A stretch of DNA of 64,000 nucleotides from Oscillospiraceae bacterium. GTDB taxonomy: Bacteria; Bacillota; Clostridia; Oscillospirales; Ruminococcaceae. How positions within the stretch are numbered: position 1 is the first letter of the stretch; the number at the start of each line of letters is the position of its first letter. Below, one piece after another: positions 18,512-26,793 of the stretch. The translations under genes and the position numbers were made by a program. The stretch is from positions 54,985 to 118,984 of the forward strand of contig WRBI01000002.1 of the NCBI GenBank assembly GCA_009784625.1, written 5' to 3'. The notes below the pieces were generated by a model that saw only the letters and a list, made by a program, of their open reading frames with translations, was not told the DNA's origin and ran no database searches.

Positions 18512-19468
18512 CTACCCCCACAACGGTGTGCTCATATATTTTAAGCCGCAGTCATTCATAACAATGCCGATGGTTTTGCCTTTTTCGCCGCCCCGCAAAA
18601 GCTTTGCGGCGGCCATAAAGTTTGCCCCGGATGAAAATCCCGCGAAGATGCCTTCCTTTTTGGCCAACAAGCGGGTCATCTCAACAGCTTCGGCGTCGGT
18701 TACGGTTACCGCGCCGTCAACCAGCGCAGGACTTGCGTTTGGCATCTCCCGCGCGTACCCGCCGCCTTGAATGCCGTGGCTTTCGCCCTCTATGATCTCG
18801 TCTCCGTAAAAAGCGCATCCGTAAGGCTCTACCGCATAACAGCGGATACCGGGGCTTAGCCGCTTTAACGCGCCCGCATAACCGCCGAAAGTGCCGCCGG
18901 TCCCAATGTAGTCCGCAAAAACTTCGATCTCGCCGCCCGATTGCTCCCACATTTCGGTGGCGGCCCGCTCTTGTGACCGGCCATTATCAAGGTTGTTGAA
19001 TTGATTGAGGTAAAAGGCGCCGGTCTCTTTAATCAGCCGCAGAGTTTCGATCTCAACCAGCTCTAAATCTTCGCCGGAAACTTTTCCCTTTACCGCCCCC
19101 GGGGCCTGATCAACCAGGACAACCTCGCCGCCAAAAGCCTCAATCATCCGCACACGCTCAATAGAATTGCCGCGCGACATAACGCATATAAACCGATATC
19201 CCTTGGCCGAACAAACAAGGGCTACGCCCGTGCCGGTGTTGCCGCTGGTCATTTCTATTACCGGCTGGCCGGGTTTTAGCTGTCCGCTTTTTTCGGCGAG
19301 CTCAATCATGCCCAAAGCAATGCGGTCTTTCTTGGAAAAGCTGGGATTTAAATGCTCAAGCTTTGCAAACACCCTGCCCTCAAGCCCCATATCTGCCGCA
19401 ATCCGGCTAAGATGCATCAGCGGCGTATTGCCAATGGCTTCTGTAATACATGTAATGTAACTGCTCAT
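18512..19468 (-). CDS. cysteine-synthase family PLP enzyme
   Basis: The 318-residue protein has the fold-type II features of O-acetylserine sulfhydrylase/cystathionine beta-synthase. Lys47 in NPSFSKKDRIA is the expected PLP lysine, TSGNTGTG (residues 74-81) binds substrate carboxylate, and GTGGTFGG binds PLP phosphate. The usual NPTGSVKDR reads NPSFSKKDR, so it is a divergent member rather than a plain CysK. It is the last gene of a same-strand run with an L-ATC-hydrolase-like gene, a regulator, dhaL/dhaK and a Liv-type ABC importer. A beta-replacement or beta-elimination on a transported cysteine- or serine-like compound is a reasonable inference. Confidence 0.85.
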   Translation of the reverse strand: MSSYITCITEAIGNTPLMHLSRIAADMGLEGRVFAKLEHLNPSFSKKDRIALGMIELAEKSGQLKPGQPVIEMTSGNTGTGVALVCSAKGYRFICVMSRGNSIERVRMIEAFGGEVVLVDQAPGAVKGKVSGEDLELVEIETLRLIKETGAFYLNQFNNLDNGRSQERAATEMWEQSGGEIEVFADYIGTGGTFGGYAGALKRLSPGIRCYAVEPYGCAFYGDEIIEGESHGIQGGGYAREMPNASPALVDGAVTVTDAEAVEMTRLLAKKEGIFAGFSSGANFMAAAKLLRGGEKGKTIGIVMNDCGLKYMSTPLWG

Positions 19469-19490
19469 CCTTTAACTGTCCTTCCCGGGG

Positions 19491-19970
19491 CTATTTTTTT
19501 CTGAAAAAAACCTCACAAATATCATCACCTTTGGCAATTGTCTTGCCAAGCTCAAACTCAAACGCGGGGAATGCGCAGGCAATGCCGCGATCACCGTCCA
19601 TGGCAATATCACACAGGGTTTCGATTTCTTCTTCGGTTGCGCCAAGTTTTTGCCAAGCGCTTACAAGCGGGCAATAGTGGAACTCAATCTTCATCTCCTG
19701 CTGGGTGGTGGTGACGTCCATTTCAAAGATGTCTTTCACGTTTTGGGTAGCAAACTCCGGCTCAAACTTTGTAAGGTCGTCCGTCTGCGTATATTTGTTT
19801 TTGCCGTGGAATTCGCCGCAGGCATGTATGGCGTCTCTGGCAAAATCGTAATCGAGGCCGCGTTTTTTTGCTTCTTTCACCAGCAAATAGAACCAGGTGG
19901 CGCGGTGTTCAATCGCCGCGCGCAAATCATCGATGTGCTTGCCTTTGTCGGAAGATGTGTTTTTAATCAT
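19491..19970 (-). CDS. L-2-amino-thiazoline-4-carboxylic acid hydrolase-like protein
   Basis: The 159-residue protein resembles the ATC hydrolase family (PF14196 type). The N-terminal helix RATWFYLLVKEAKKRG and the HYCPLVSAWQKLG segment near residue 98 are the family's recognisable blocks. In pseudomonads the named enzyme opens the thiazoline ring of L-ATC to S-carbamoyl-cysteine; most clostridial members are untested. It lies between a regulator gene and a cysteine-synthase-like gene, which supports a sulfur-amino-acid theme. The exact reaction is unproven. Confidence 0.75.
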   Translation of the reverse strand: MIKNTSSDKGKHIDDLRAAIEHRATWFYLLVKEAKKRGLDYDFARDAIHACGEFHGKNKYTQTDDLTKFEPEFATQNVKDIFEMDVTTTQQEMKIEFHYCPLVSAWQKLGATEEEIETLCDIAMDGDRGIACAFPAFEFELGKTIAKGDDICEVFFRKK

Positions 19971-19982
19971 GTTTTATTCTCC

Positions 19983-21425
19983 TTAATATAAATTGTATTG
20001 CTTTATCTTGCGGTATAATGTGGCCCTGCTCAGGCCAAGCATCTGGGCGATTTGGTTTCTGGTGTAGTTGCTTTGCAGCAGCGCGGCAATTTTTTCGCGC
20101 TCAATCTCACTTATTGACTGCTCGCCCAGCGGCGGTTGGCTTGAAACGGGCTGATTTAAGCGGATCGTGTACTCAAGCAAAATATGGTAAAGCTCAGCGG
20201 AAAAACACGAACCGCTCACCCTACTTTCCAGATTGACCCTGCTTGAAAAAATCAAGCGGACATTCGGCCAATCTTGCTGCCCGGCTTTTAACAGCTCAGC
20301 CAACCGCAGCTGAGCCGGGAGGGAAAAAAGCTCGACATTGCGCAAAAACAATGTTCCGCCGTGGGCCATATACAGCCGGTCGGGTGTGCCAAACAGCAGA
20401 TTCTCCTCAAGCCCCTGCACATCAGCGGCGTTAACGGTTAAGAACGCACAGCTTTTGCGCGATGAGTGGTTGTGAATACATCTGGCCAAAAGTATTTCCG
20501 CCATCTGCGGCGCGGTTTCGATAAAAACCGTTTTATCATTTTTAGCCATGCGGCGCGCCGCAGCAATTGCTTCCCGGCAGAACTGCCCTTCGCACACTTC
20601 AAATGTCAGCTGGGCCCAAGGGTCGGCGGTGACGGTGAAGTCCGCGCCAATGCTGCTGATTGAACGGAATGTAAACAACATGCCCTGCCCCTGACCGGTT
20701 GATGTCGTTGTATGACAGGAGACCATCCCGTAAAACACTGCGCCGCCATGTTTCACATAGATCAGCCGGTCTCTCACACGAACCGGCTTTTGTGATTGTA
20801 CCGCCCGCTCAACCAGTGCGTGGGGAACAATTTCAACAATCATTTTGCCGAGGGCGTCGCTTTCCAGCCCAAAATATGCCGCGAACCGCTTGTTGTAGTA
20901 AGAGAGCGCGCCCACGCTGTCGGTTAGCGCCAGCGCCTCCTGCACTTCGTCCATAAAGACTTCACGCTCTTGCTTTAAGATGGCCAGCGCGGTGTAATCA
21001 TCCCGGTCTTTAAGCTTACTTGAAAGCAGATCGGACATGTTTTCTAAAAAGGCAACAGAGTTTCGGATATCCTTAAAGATTTGCGCGATTTTAAGTCTCG
21101 GCAAAATCAGCGCTATGGCTCCAACCACGCACTCTTTGTAAAAAACCGGCACACCAACAAACCCGGCCATCTCGCAAGTCTGAAAGTCCGGACAGACCTG
21201 ACAGGTGGAAAAATTGCGCTTGTCCTCAAAGGCAATGACTTTTCCCGTTGTAATGACCTGCCCCACAACAGAAACCGGGCGGATCATATCAAAGCGGTCA
21301 AAATAACGGTAAGTATTCGAGACGATTTTAAGATTGCTGTCAACAATAAACACGTCGACATCCAGCGTTTTGGAAATCACGCCGGCAAACTGCGTAACAT
21401 CGTCCCTTATAGCGCTAAGCCTCAT
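19983..21425 (-). CDS. transcriptional regulator: GAF, PAS, degenerate AAA+, Fis-type HTH
   Basis: The 480-residue product has an N-terminal GAF-like domain (about 1-140) with a Cys group (CQVCPDFQTCE), a PAS-like domain (about 155-255), a shrunken sigma-54-activator AAA+ domain (about 270-410) and a C-terminal Fis HTH (EREKIAALLQSNYTRNQIAQ to the end). The Walker A loop is replaced by VFIETAPQMAEILLARCIH and the GAFTGA loop is deleted between LLFGTPDRLY and HGGTLFL. It therefore should neither hydrolyse ATP nor contact sigma-54. Its start overlaps dhaL by 11 bp, so it is translated within the operon it probably controls. A metabolite or metal signal through the GAF domain is inferred. Confidence 0.85.
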   Translation of the reverse strand: MRLSAIRDDVTQFAGVISKTLDVDVFIVDSNLKIVSNTYRYFDRFDMIRPVSVVGQVITTGKVIAFEDKRNFSTCQVCPDFQTCEMAGFVGVPVFYKECVVGAIALILPRLKIAQIFKDIRNSVAFLENMSDLLSSKLKDRDDYTALAILKQEREVFMDEVQEALALTDSVGALSYYNKRFAAYFGLESDALGKMIVEIVPHALVERAVQSQKPVRVRDRLIYVKHGGAVFYGMVSCHTTTSTGQGQGMLFTFRSISSIGADFTVTADPWAQLTFEVCEGQFCREAIAAARRMAKNDKTVFIETAPQMAEILLARCIHNHSSRKSCAFLTVNAADVQGLEENLLFGTPDRLYMAHGGTLFLRNVELFSLPAQLRLAELLKAGQQDWPNVRLIFSSRVNLESRVSGSCFSAELYHILLEYTIRLNQPVSSQPPLGEQSISEIEREKIAALLQSNYTRNQIAQMLGLSRATLYRKIKQYNLY

Positions 21426-22071
21426 CCTGCATCTTATCCGCGATGTAATCCATCAGCGTCTCAATCTGATAAAACATCGTGATGGCGCCGGGATCCAAAT
21501 GACCTACCCCGCGGTCAGCCTGGTAATATGCGCGCCCGCGCACGGCCTCCATGTCTTTGGTGCTCAGCGCGCCTTCTTCGGCGGCCTTCTTGACAAGCTT
21601 GAGTGTTTGCGCTTCGCTTTCCCCGCGGGCAATGCAATCTTTGTAACATTCCACCGCCGGATTCAGCGCGTCAATCATGGTTTTCATCCCCGGCTGAGAC
21701 TTGCCCCGCTTCATAATGCCATCCAGCATTGCGGCCAAAACATTGCACAGGGCAGCGCTGTCCAACACTTCCAAGTCTTTTACAGCCTTTGCCGCTTCCA
21801 TATAAGCGCTGCCATAAAGCACCCCGCCCGAGCCGCCGATCACCGACATCATGGTCATGCTAATGCTCTTAAACGCCTCAAACAAGCTTTTAGAGGCAAG
21901 CGCATCCTTGATCGAAACCAGCTTTTCAAAGCCCATGTTCAGATTTATCCAGTGGTCGCCGTCACCGGTTGCGGCGTCGAGTGACGTGATATAATCGCCA
22001 TTCTCATGGATTTTTTGGTATGCGCGCGCAATCCACTGCGCATAATCACTCGCGGTCAGTGCAAAGCCCAT
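21415..22071 (-). CDS. dhaL: DhaL-type subunit of dihydroxyacetone kinase
   Basis: The 218-residue protein has the Mg-nucleotide-binding motif DAATGDGDHWINLNMGF (residues about 33-49), whose Asp residues chelate Mg. GGSGGVLYGSAY, MKTMIDALNPA and STKDMEAVRGRAYYQADR are further DhaL blocks. In bacterial Dha kinases DhaL holds ADP that is rephosphorylated by the PTS protein DhaM, or uses ATP directly in ATP-dependent forms. No dhaM is present nearby. It is 14 bp downstream of dhaK and overlaps the regulator gene. Confidence 0.92.
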   Translation of the reverse strand: MGFALTASDYAQWIARAYQKIHENGDYITSLDAATGDGDHWINLNMGFEKLVSIKDALASKSLFEAFKSISMTMMSVIGGSGGVLYGSAYMEAAKAVKDLEVLDSAALCNVLAAMLDGIMKRGKSQPGMKTMIDALNPAVECYKDCIARGESEAQTLKLVKKAAEEGALSTKDMEAVRGRAYYQADRGVGHLDPGAITMFYQIETLMDYIADKMQDEA

Positions 22072-22085
22072 GTCAAAACCTCCTG

Positions 22086-23072
22086 TTAAATCTTTAGTGC
22101 CGGGGTGTCACAAGGCGCGTCCAAAAGCGCTTTCAGTTCGTCATCCAGCTTTAACAAGGTAAGTGAACATCCGGTCATCTCAATCGCGGTCATATAATTC
22201 CCGACCAATGTTTTGTAAACTTTAATACCCTTTGCCGCCAAAAGCTGCCCTACTTCGTTGTTGAGAATGTAAAGTTCCATCAGCGGGGTGCCGCCCAAAC
22301 CGTTGACCATAAGCGCCACTTCACTGCCGCCAAAGTCGTAATCATCCAAAATTTTGTCAAGCAGGATCTGCGCGATTTCTTTGGCGGGTTTGATGGTCGT
22401 GCGCGCAACCCCCGGCTCACCGTGGATGCCCATCCCGATTTCTATTTCGTCATCCCCAAGTGAGAAGCCCGGTTTGCCCACCGCGGGCAAAGTGCAGGGG
22501 GACATTGCCATTGCCATGCTGCGCAAATTGTCACAGGTTTTTTGCGCCACTGCCTGCACTTGGTCGAGTGTGCCGCCGCTCTCGGCTTTTGCGCCGGCGA
22601 TTTTATGTACAAAAACAGTGCCCGCAATCCCGCGCCGCCCGGTGGAATAAGTCGAGTCAGGCACAGCAACGTCATCGCGCACAATTACATGCTTAACCTG
22701 GATATCCTCCATCTCGGCCATCTCGGCAGCCATTTCAAAGTTCATAATGTCGCCCGAATAGTTTTTGATTACAAGCAGCACCCCGGCCCCGCCGCTGGCT
22801 TCTTGAATGCCCGCGATAATTCGGTCCGGCGAAGGCGAAGAGAACATATTCCCGGCTACGGCGGCATCCAGCATCCCTTTTCCCACATAGCCCGCGTGGG
22901 CGGGCTCATGCCCGCTGCCCCCGCCGGAAACGATCCCGACTTTGCCCGGGCTTGGATTGCGCCTGGATATTACTTCAAGTTCCGGCGTGTATTTTAGCTC
23001 CGGGTGCGCCAGCTCAATCCCTTTTAAACATTCGGATACAACGTCGTTTGGGTTGTTGATGATCTTCTTCAT
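22086..23072 (-). CDS. dhaK: DhaK-type substrate-binding subunit of dihydroxyacetone kinase
   Basis: The 328-residue product carries GGGSGHEPAHAGYVGKGMLD near residue 50 and FSSPSPDRIIAGI, the classic DhaK region. The His that forms the hemiaminal with the carbonyl substrate is present in IGMGIHGEPG near residue 218. The enzyme should phosphorylate dihydroxyacetone or a related short ketose. It is placed directly after an amino-acid-type ABC importer, not next to glycerol genes. This suggests that the true substrate is an imported ketose-like or amino-acid-derived compound. Confidence 0.93.
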   Translation of the reverse strand: MKKIINNPNDVVSECLKGIELAHPELKYTPELEVISRRNPSPGKVGIVSGGGSGHEPAHAGYVGKGMLDAAVAGNMFSSPSPDRIIAGIQEASGGAGVLLVIKNYSGDIMNFEMAAEMAEMEDIQVKHVIVRDDVAVPDSTYSTGRRGIAGTVFVHKIAGAKAESGGTLDQVQAVAQKTCDNLRSMAMAMSPCTLPAVGKPGFSLGDDEIEIGMGIHGEPGVARTTIKPAKEIAQILLDKILDDYDFGGSEVALMVNGLGGTPLMELYILNNEVGQLLAAKGIKVYKTLVGNYMTAIEMTGCSLTLLKLDDELKALLDAPCDTPALKI

Positions 23073-23132
23073 GGAAACCTCCTCATAAAATTGTTGGTGA
23101 TTGTTGTATTTCGCGCGTGTCTTGAAACCGCC

Positions 23133-23840
23133 CTAGTGTGCGCCCAGGTAAGCTTCCTTAATTCGGGCGTCCCCGGCCAGCTCTTTCGCGTCCCCGTGCA
23201 TTGCGATCGTCCCGGTTTCGAGCACATATGCCCTGTCTGAAACCGAAAGCGCCATGTTCGCGTTCTGCTCAATCAGCAGGATGGTTACGCCTTGTTTGTT
23301 GATTTCCTCAATCAGTTCAAAAATCATGGCCACAAGGTTTGGCGCAAGCCCCAGTGAGGGTTCATCCAAAAGCAAAAGTTTGGGCTGACTCATAAGCGCC
23401 CTGCCGATGGCCAGCATCTGCTGTTCCCCGCCTGAAAGCGTGCCCGCCTGCTGGGCGGTGCGTTCATATAGCCGCGGGAAAAGACCGTACACACGCTCAA
23501 ACGACGACGCAATGCTTGCTTTGTTATGCTTGGTATATGCGCCCAGAAGCAGGTTCTCTTTTACCGTAAGTGTCGGAAAGACCTCCCTGCCTTCGGGGGA
23601 CAAGCTGATACCGGCCCAGACAAGCTTGTGCGGCGCCGAATTTGTAATGTCCTTGTCCTCGAAAAATATCTTACCTTCAGACGAGGGGACCAGACCGACA
23701 ATAGAGCTTAGCGTCGTGGTTTTACCGGCGCCGTTGGAGCCTATCAGCGTTACAATCTCGCCGGCGCCAACTGTGATATCTATCCCTTTTAGGGCGTGGA
23801 TATACCCGTAATAGGTGTGGAGGGATTCAATTCGCAGCAT
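23133..23840 (-). CDS. livF: Liv-type ABC transporter ATP-binding protein (LivF)
   Basis: The ATG at 23840 follows GGAGGGGG and overlaps the end of the livG-like gene by 14 bp. The 235-residue protein has Walker A GSNGAGKTT, signature LSGGEQQMLAIGRAL and Walker B LLLLDEPSLGLAP. The length and the GLVPSSEG region are typical of LivF of branched-chain amino acid importers. It acts with the adjacent LivG, LivM, LivH and a lipoprotein binding protein. Confidence 0.93.
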   Translation of the reverse strand: MLRIESLHTYYGYIHALKGIDITVGAGEIVTLIGSNGAGKTTTLSSIVGLVPSSEGKIFFEDKDITNSAPHKLVWAGISLSPEGREVFPTLTVKENLLLGAYTKHNKASIASSFERVYGLFPRLYERTAQQAGTLSGGEQQMLAIGRALMSQPKLLLLDEPSLGLAPNLVAMIFELIEEINKQGVTILLIEQNANMALSVSDRAYVLETGTIAMHGDAKELAGDARIKEAYLGAH

Positions 23841-24606
23841 CCTTTTTCGCACCCCCTCCCAGATATGCCTCAATTACCTTTTCGTTGCTTATAATCTCAT
23901 GCGAGACCCCTTCGGCAATCTTTTTTCCGTGGTCAATGACATAAATCCGGTCGGAAATGTTCATGACCACCTTCATGTCATGTTCAATCAGCAGGATGGT
24001 ATATCCTTTGTCGCGCAAAGTGCGGATAAACTGCATGAGCTCTTCGGATTCTTGCGGGTTCATCCCGGCGGCGGGTTCATCCAAAAGCAGGATTTTTGCG
24101 TTGGTCGCGATTGCCCGGGCGATTTCAAGCTTGCGCTGTGCGCCATAGGGCATGTTTTGCGCATAGCTGTGTATATGTTCGCCCAAGCCGATGGACTCTA
24201 ATATCTCGATGGCTTTGAGTGTCTGTTCCGCTTCTTCTTTTTGAAAGCGCCTTGTCCGGAAGAGTGAGTCAAAAAAATTGTACTTGGTGTGAATATGCGT
24301 GCCGATTAACACATTCTCGATCACGCGCAGATTCCCAAACAAGCGTATGTTTTGAAAGGTGCGCGAGAGCCCTGCCTGCACAATATCCTGCGGCGATTTG
24401 TTGTGGATCGGGTGATCTTCGAATACAATCTCGCCCACATCCACTTGATAAACGCCGGTCAGCATATTAAACACGGTCGTTTTACCGGCCCCATTGGGCC
24501 CGATGATCGAAACAATTTCGCCCTGTTCAACATGAAAGTTTACGCCATCCACCGCCACAAGGCCGCCAAAACTTTTGGTAATACCGCTGACATTCAGGTA
24601 TGGCAT
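23827..24606 (-). CDS. livG: Liv-type ABC transporter ATP-binding protein (LivG)
   Basis: The 259-residue protein has Walker A GPNGAGKTTVFNMLTG and Walker B LLLDEPAAGMNPQES. The LSGG-type signature is replaced by MPYGAQRKLEIARAIA, as is common in LivG. The C-terminal sequence VIEAYLGGG is the usual LivG ending. It starts 3 bp after the livM-like stop, within a tight operon. Confidence 0.93.
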   Translation of the reverse strand: MPYLNVSGITKSFGGLVAVDGVNFHVEQGEIVSIIGPNGAGKTTVFNMLTGVYQVDVGEIVFEDHPIHNKSPQDIVQAGLSRTFQNIRLFGNLRVIENVLIGTHIHTKYNFFDSLFRTRRFQKEEAEQTLKAIEILESIGLGEHIHSYAQNMPYGAQRKLEIARAIATNAKILLLDEPAAGMNPQESEELMQFIRTLRDKGYTILLIEHDMKVVMNISDRIYVIDHGKKIAEGVSHEIISNEKVIEAYLGGGAKKDAAN

Positions 24607-24609
24607 ACG

Positions 24610-25638
24610 CTACTGCACCCCCGTTTCCACACGCTTTTGCACAAGCTTTGGCAGATTATAAGGCAAACGGGACTTCCAGCCCAATATCCCCTGCGGCCGA
24701 AAGCGCATCATGAGAATCAGCAGCAGGCCATAAACCACAAAGCGGTATTCCATCAAGAATCTCGAAACTTCCGGGAACGCGATTAGTATAATCGCCCCCA
24801 AAAACATCCCCCGCATCGTGCCCATCCCGCCCACAATTACGATTGAAACGATCAGCACCGAAACGTCAAATGTAAAAACGTCATGGTCAATGTGCGGCAT
24901 TAAAGAGGCGTAAAACCCGCCGGCCACGCCGGTAATCGTCGCCGAAATGGTAAACGCGAGAATTTTGTAGCGGGTAATGCGGATGCCCATCATTGTGGCG
25001 GCGATTTCATCCTCCTTAATAGCGAGGAAGGCGCGCCCGGTGCGCGAGTGCAAAATAGCGGCGCTGGTTAAGCCGGTAAGCAAAAGCAGAACCAGCATTG
25101 TGTAATAAAACCCGTGGTTCGCGAATGTAAATTCCATGCCAAACATAACCGGGCGGGGGGAGCGGACACCCAAAACGCCGTTTGTTACACTGCGCCAGTT
25201 CATGATCACCATTCGCACAATCTCGCCAAAGCCCAACGTCACAATGGTCAGGTAGTTGCCTGAAAGCCGCAGGGTTGGCAGCCCCAATATCCCCCCCACA
25301 ACCCCCGAAGTGATTGCCGCGGCGATGAGGGTAACCAAAAACGGCAGATCGGTATGAACCATGAGAAGCGCCGACGTGTACGCGCCAATCGCAAAAAATC
25401 CGGCATGTCCAAGCGAAACCAGCCCGGTGTACCCCATTAAGATATTCAGGCCCAGCCCCAGCATGGAGAATATCCCGATCATAATAAAAAGGCGCATAAT
25501 AAAAGTGTTAAAACCAAAGTGAGGCAATGCCAAAAGAAAAACACCCAGCAAAACCCAGGCAGGAATCCTAAACTTTGTCAGGAACTGCTCGATTGGGGTT
25601 ATAAAGTCTCTGTTAAAAGGCTCCATCTTCATTTTCAT
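24610..25638 (-). CDS. livM: Liv-type ABC transporter permease (LivM)
   Basis: The 342-residue membrane protein has about eight to ten hydrophobic helices and the LivM blocks NILMGYTGLVSLGHAGFFAI and GRAFLAIKEDEIAATMMGI (the EAA-like cytoplasmic loop). It starts 3 bp after livH. The transported compound cannot be read from the permease. Confidence 0.93.
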   Translation of the reverse strand: MKMKMEPFNRDFITPIEQFLTKFRIPAWVLLGVFLLALPHFGFNTFIMRLFIMIGIFSMLGLGLNILMGYTGLVSLGHAGFFAIGAYTSALLMVHTDLPFLVTLIAAAITSGVVGGILGLPTLRLSGNYLTIVTLGFGEIVRMVIMNWRSVTNGVLGVRSPRPVMFGMEFTFANHGFYYTMLVLLLLTGLTSAAILHSRTGRAFLAIKEDEIAATMMGIRITRYKILAFTISATITGVAGGFYASLMPHIDHDVFTFDVSVLIVSIVIVGGMGTMRGMFLGAIILIAFPEVSRFLMEYRFVVYGLLLILMMRFRPQGILGWKSRLPYNLPKLVQKRVETGVQ

Positions 25639-25641
25639 AGG

Positions 25642-26517
25642 CTACACCTTCAAGATCGCTTTTTTGCCAAAAATACCTGTGGGGCGTATGATCAGCACCA
25701 AAACCAAGATGACAAACGCCATTGAATCCCTAAAAGCAGAGCCGAAGAAAACCACGGCCATCGCTTCGCTGACGCCGACGACAAGGCCGCCCACAATAGA
25801 GCCGTGCAAGGAGCCTATCCCACCCAAAACAGCGGCAGAAAAGCCTTTAAGCCCCGCCATAAAGCCCATCATGGGGAATACCAGATTGTATGTACTGGCG
25901 ATAAGCCCGCCGGCAATGGCCGCCGACACCCCAGCCAAAAAGAATGTGAACGAGATGACAAAGTTAACGTCAATCCCCATAAGGCTCGCGGCTTTGGGGT
26001 TCTGTTCAACCGCGCGCATGGCAAGCCCGACTTTTGAGCGGTTGATTACAAGCGTCAAAATCCCCATCAATATCAGCGAAACCACAAACACCATGATTTG
26101 GCGCGCGTCAATCCTTGTGCCAAACAGGTCAACCATGCCGAGTTCCACCAGAGACGGGAACGGGCGGGTTTGGCTTCCGAACCAGATGGTTAACAGATTT
26201 TGAATGATGTGCGAAACACCAATGGTTGTGATTAGCCCCGCGATCGGGATTGATTTCTTTTTGCGCAATGGGGCAAGTGCCATTTTATCAATAACCACAC
26301 CGGCCACGCCGGTTATTATAATCGAGAGCAATATGGCAAGCCAAACGTTCACATGCATTCCAACAAAGAAGAGCGCAATCATAGCGCCAAAAGCATACAT
26401 AGAGCCATGAGAGAAATTTACCAGCCGCAAAATGCCGAAAACAAGCGAAAACCCCACCGCAATCAGCGCGTATGTCATTCCCAGCGCAAGACCGTTGATT
26501 AGCTGTTGTATTAACAT
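25642..26517 (-). CDS. livH: Liv-type ABC transporter permease (LivH)
   Basis: The 291-residue protein has the LivH pattern NGLALGMTYALIAVGFSLVF, RLVNFSHGSMYAFGA and a cytoplasmic loop RAVEQNPKAASLMGID. It is the first permease of the cluster. A family-B repeat lies 50 bp upstream, between it and the binding-protein gene. Confidence 0.93.
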   Translation of the reverse strand: MLIQQLINGLALGMTYALIAVGFSLVFGILRLVNFSHGSMYAFGAMIALFFVGMHVNVWLAILLSIIITGVAGVVIDKMALAPLRKKKSIPIAGLITTIGVSHIIQNLLTIWFGSQTRPFPSLVELGMVDLFGTRIDARQIMVFVVSLILMGILTLVINRSKVGLAMRAVEQNPKAASLMGIDVNFVISFTFFLAGVSAAIAGGLIASTYNLVFPMMGFMAGLKGFSAAVLGGIGSLHGSIVGGLVVGVSEAMAVVFFGSAFRDSMAFVILVLVLIIRPTGIFGKKAILKV

Positions 26518-26566
26518 ATGGATTTTTAATTGCAGCCAAACCGGGGCCGCAATTCTACTCCTCTCC

Positions 26567-26730
26567 TAGGGCGTGTTGACACAAAGCTGAACGCCCGTAT
26601 TTTGGTGAATTTTGAGCCTTTCTTCGTTGTCGTTCGTCGGAATACATACAGTATTCCTTCCTCCTCCGCCTTGAAATGCTCGAAAATTCACTCAAAATCC
26701 GTGCATTCCCATTTGTGTCAACACGCCCTA
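26567..26730. repeat. family-B MITE-like element, copy 1 (internally deleted)
   Basis: The element is bounded by TAGGGCGTGTTGACACAAA and its exact reverse complement, 19-bp perfect terminal inverted repeats that begin and end with TA. It is 164 bp and lacks about 40 bp present in the copies at 48740-48942 and 63808-64000. It sits in the livK-livH intergenic space. Confidence 0.9.
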
Positions 26731-26793
26731 ATACAAAGTGCGGGCGGCGGGTGTGCCGCAAAACGCGCGGCACACCCTGCCCGGCTTACAATG

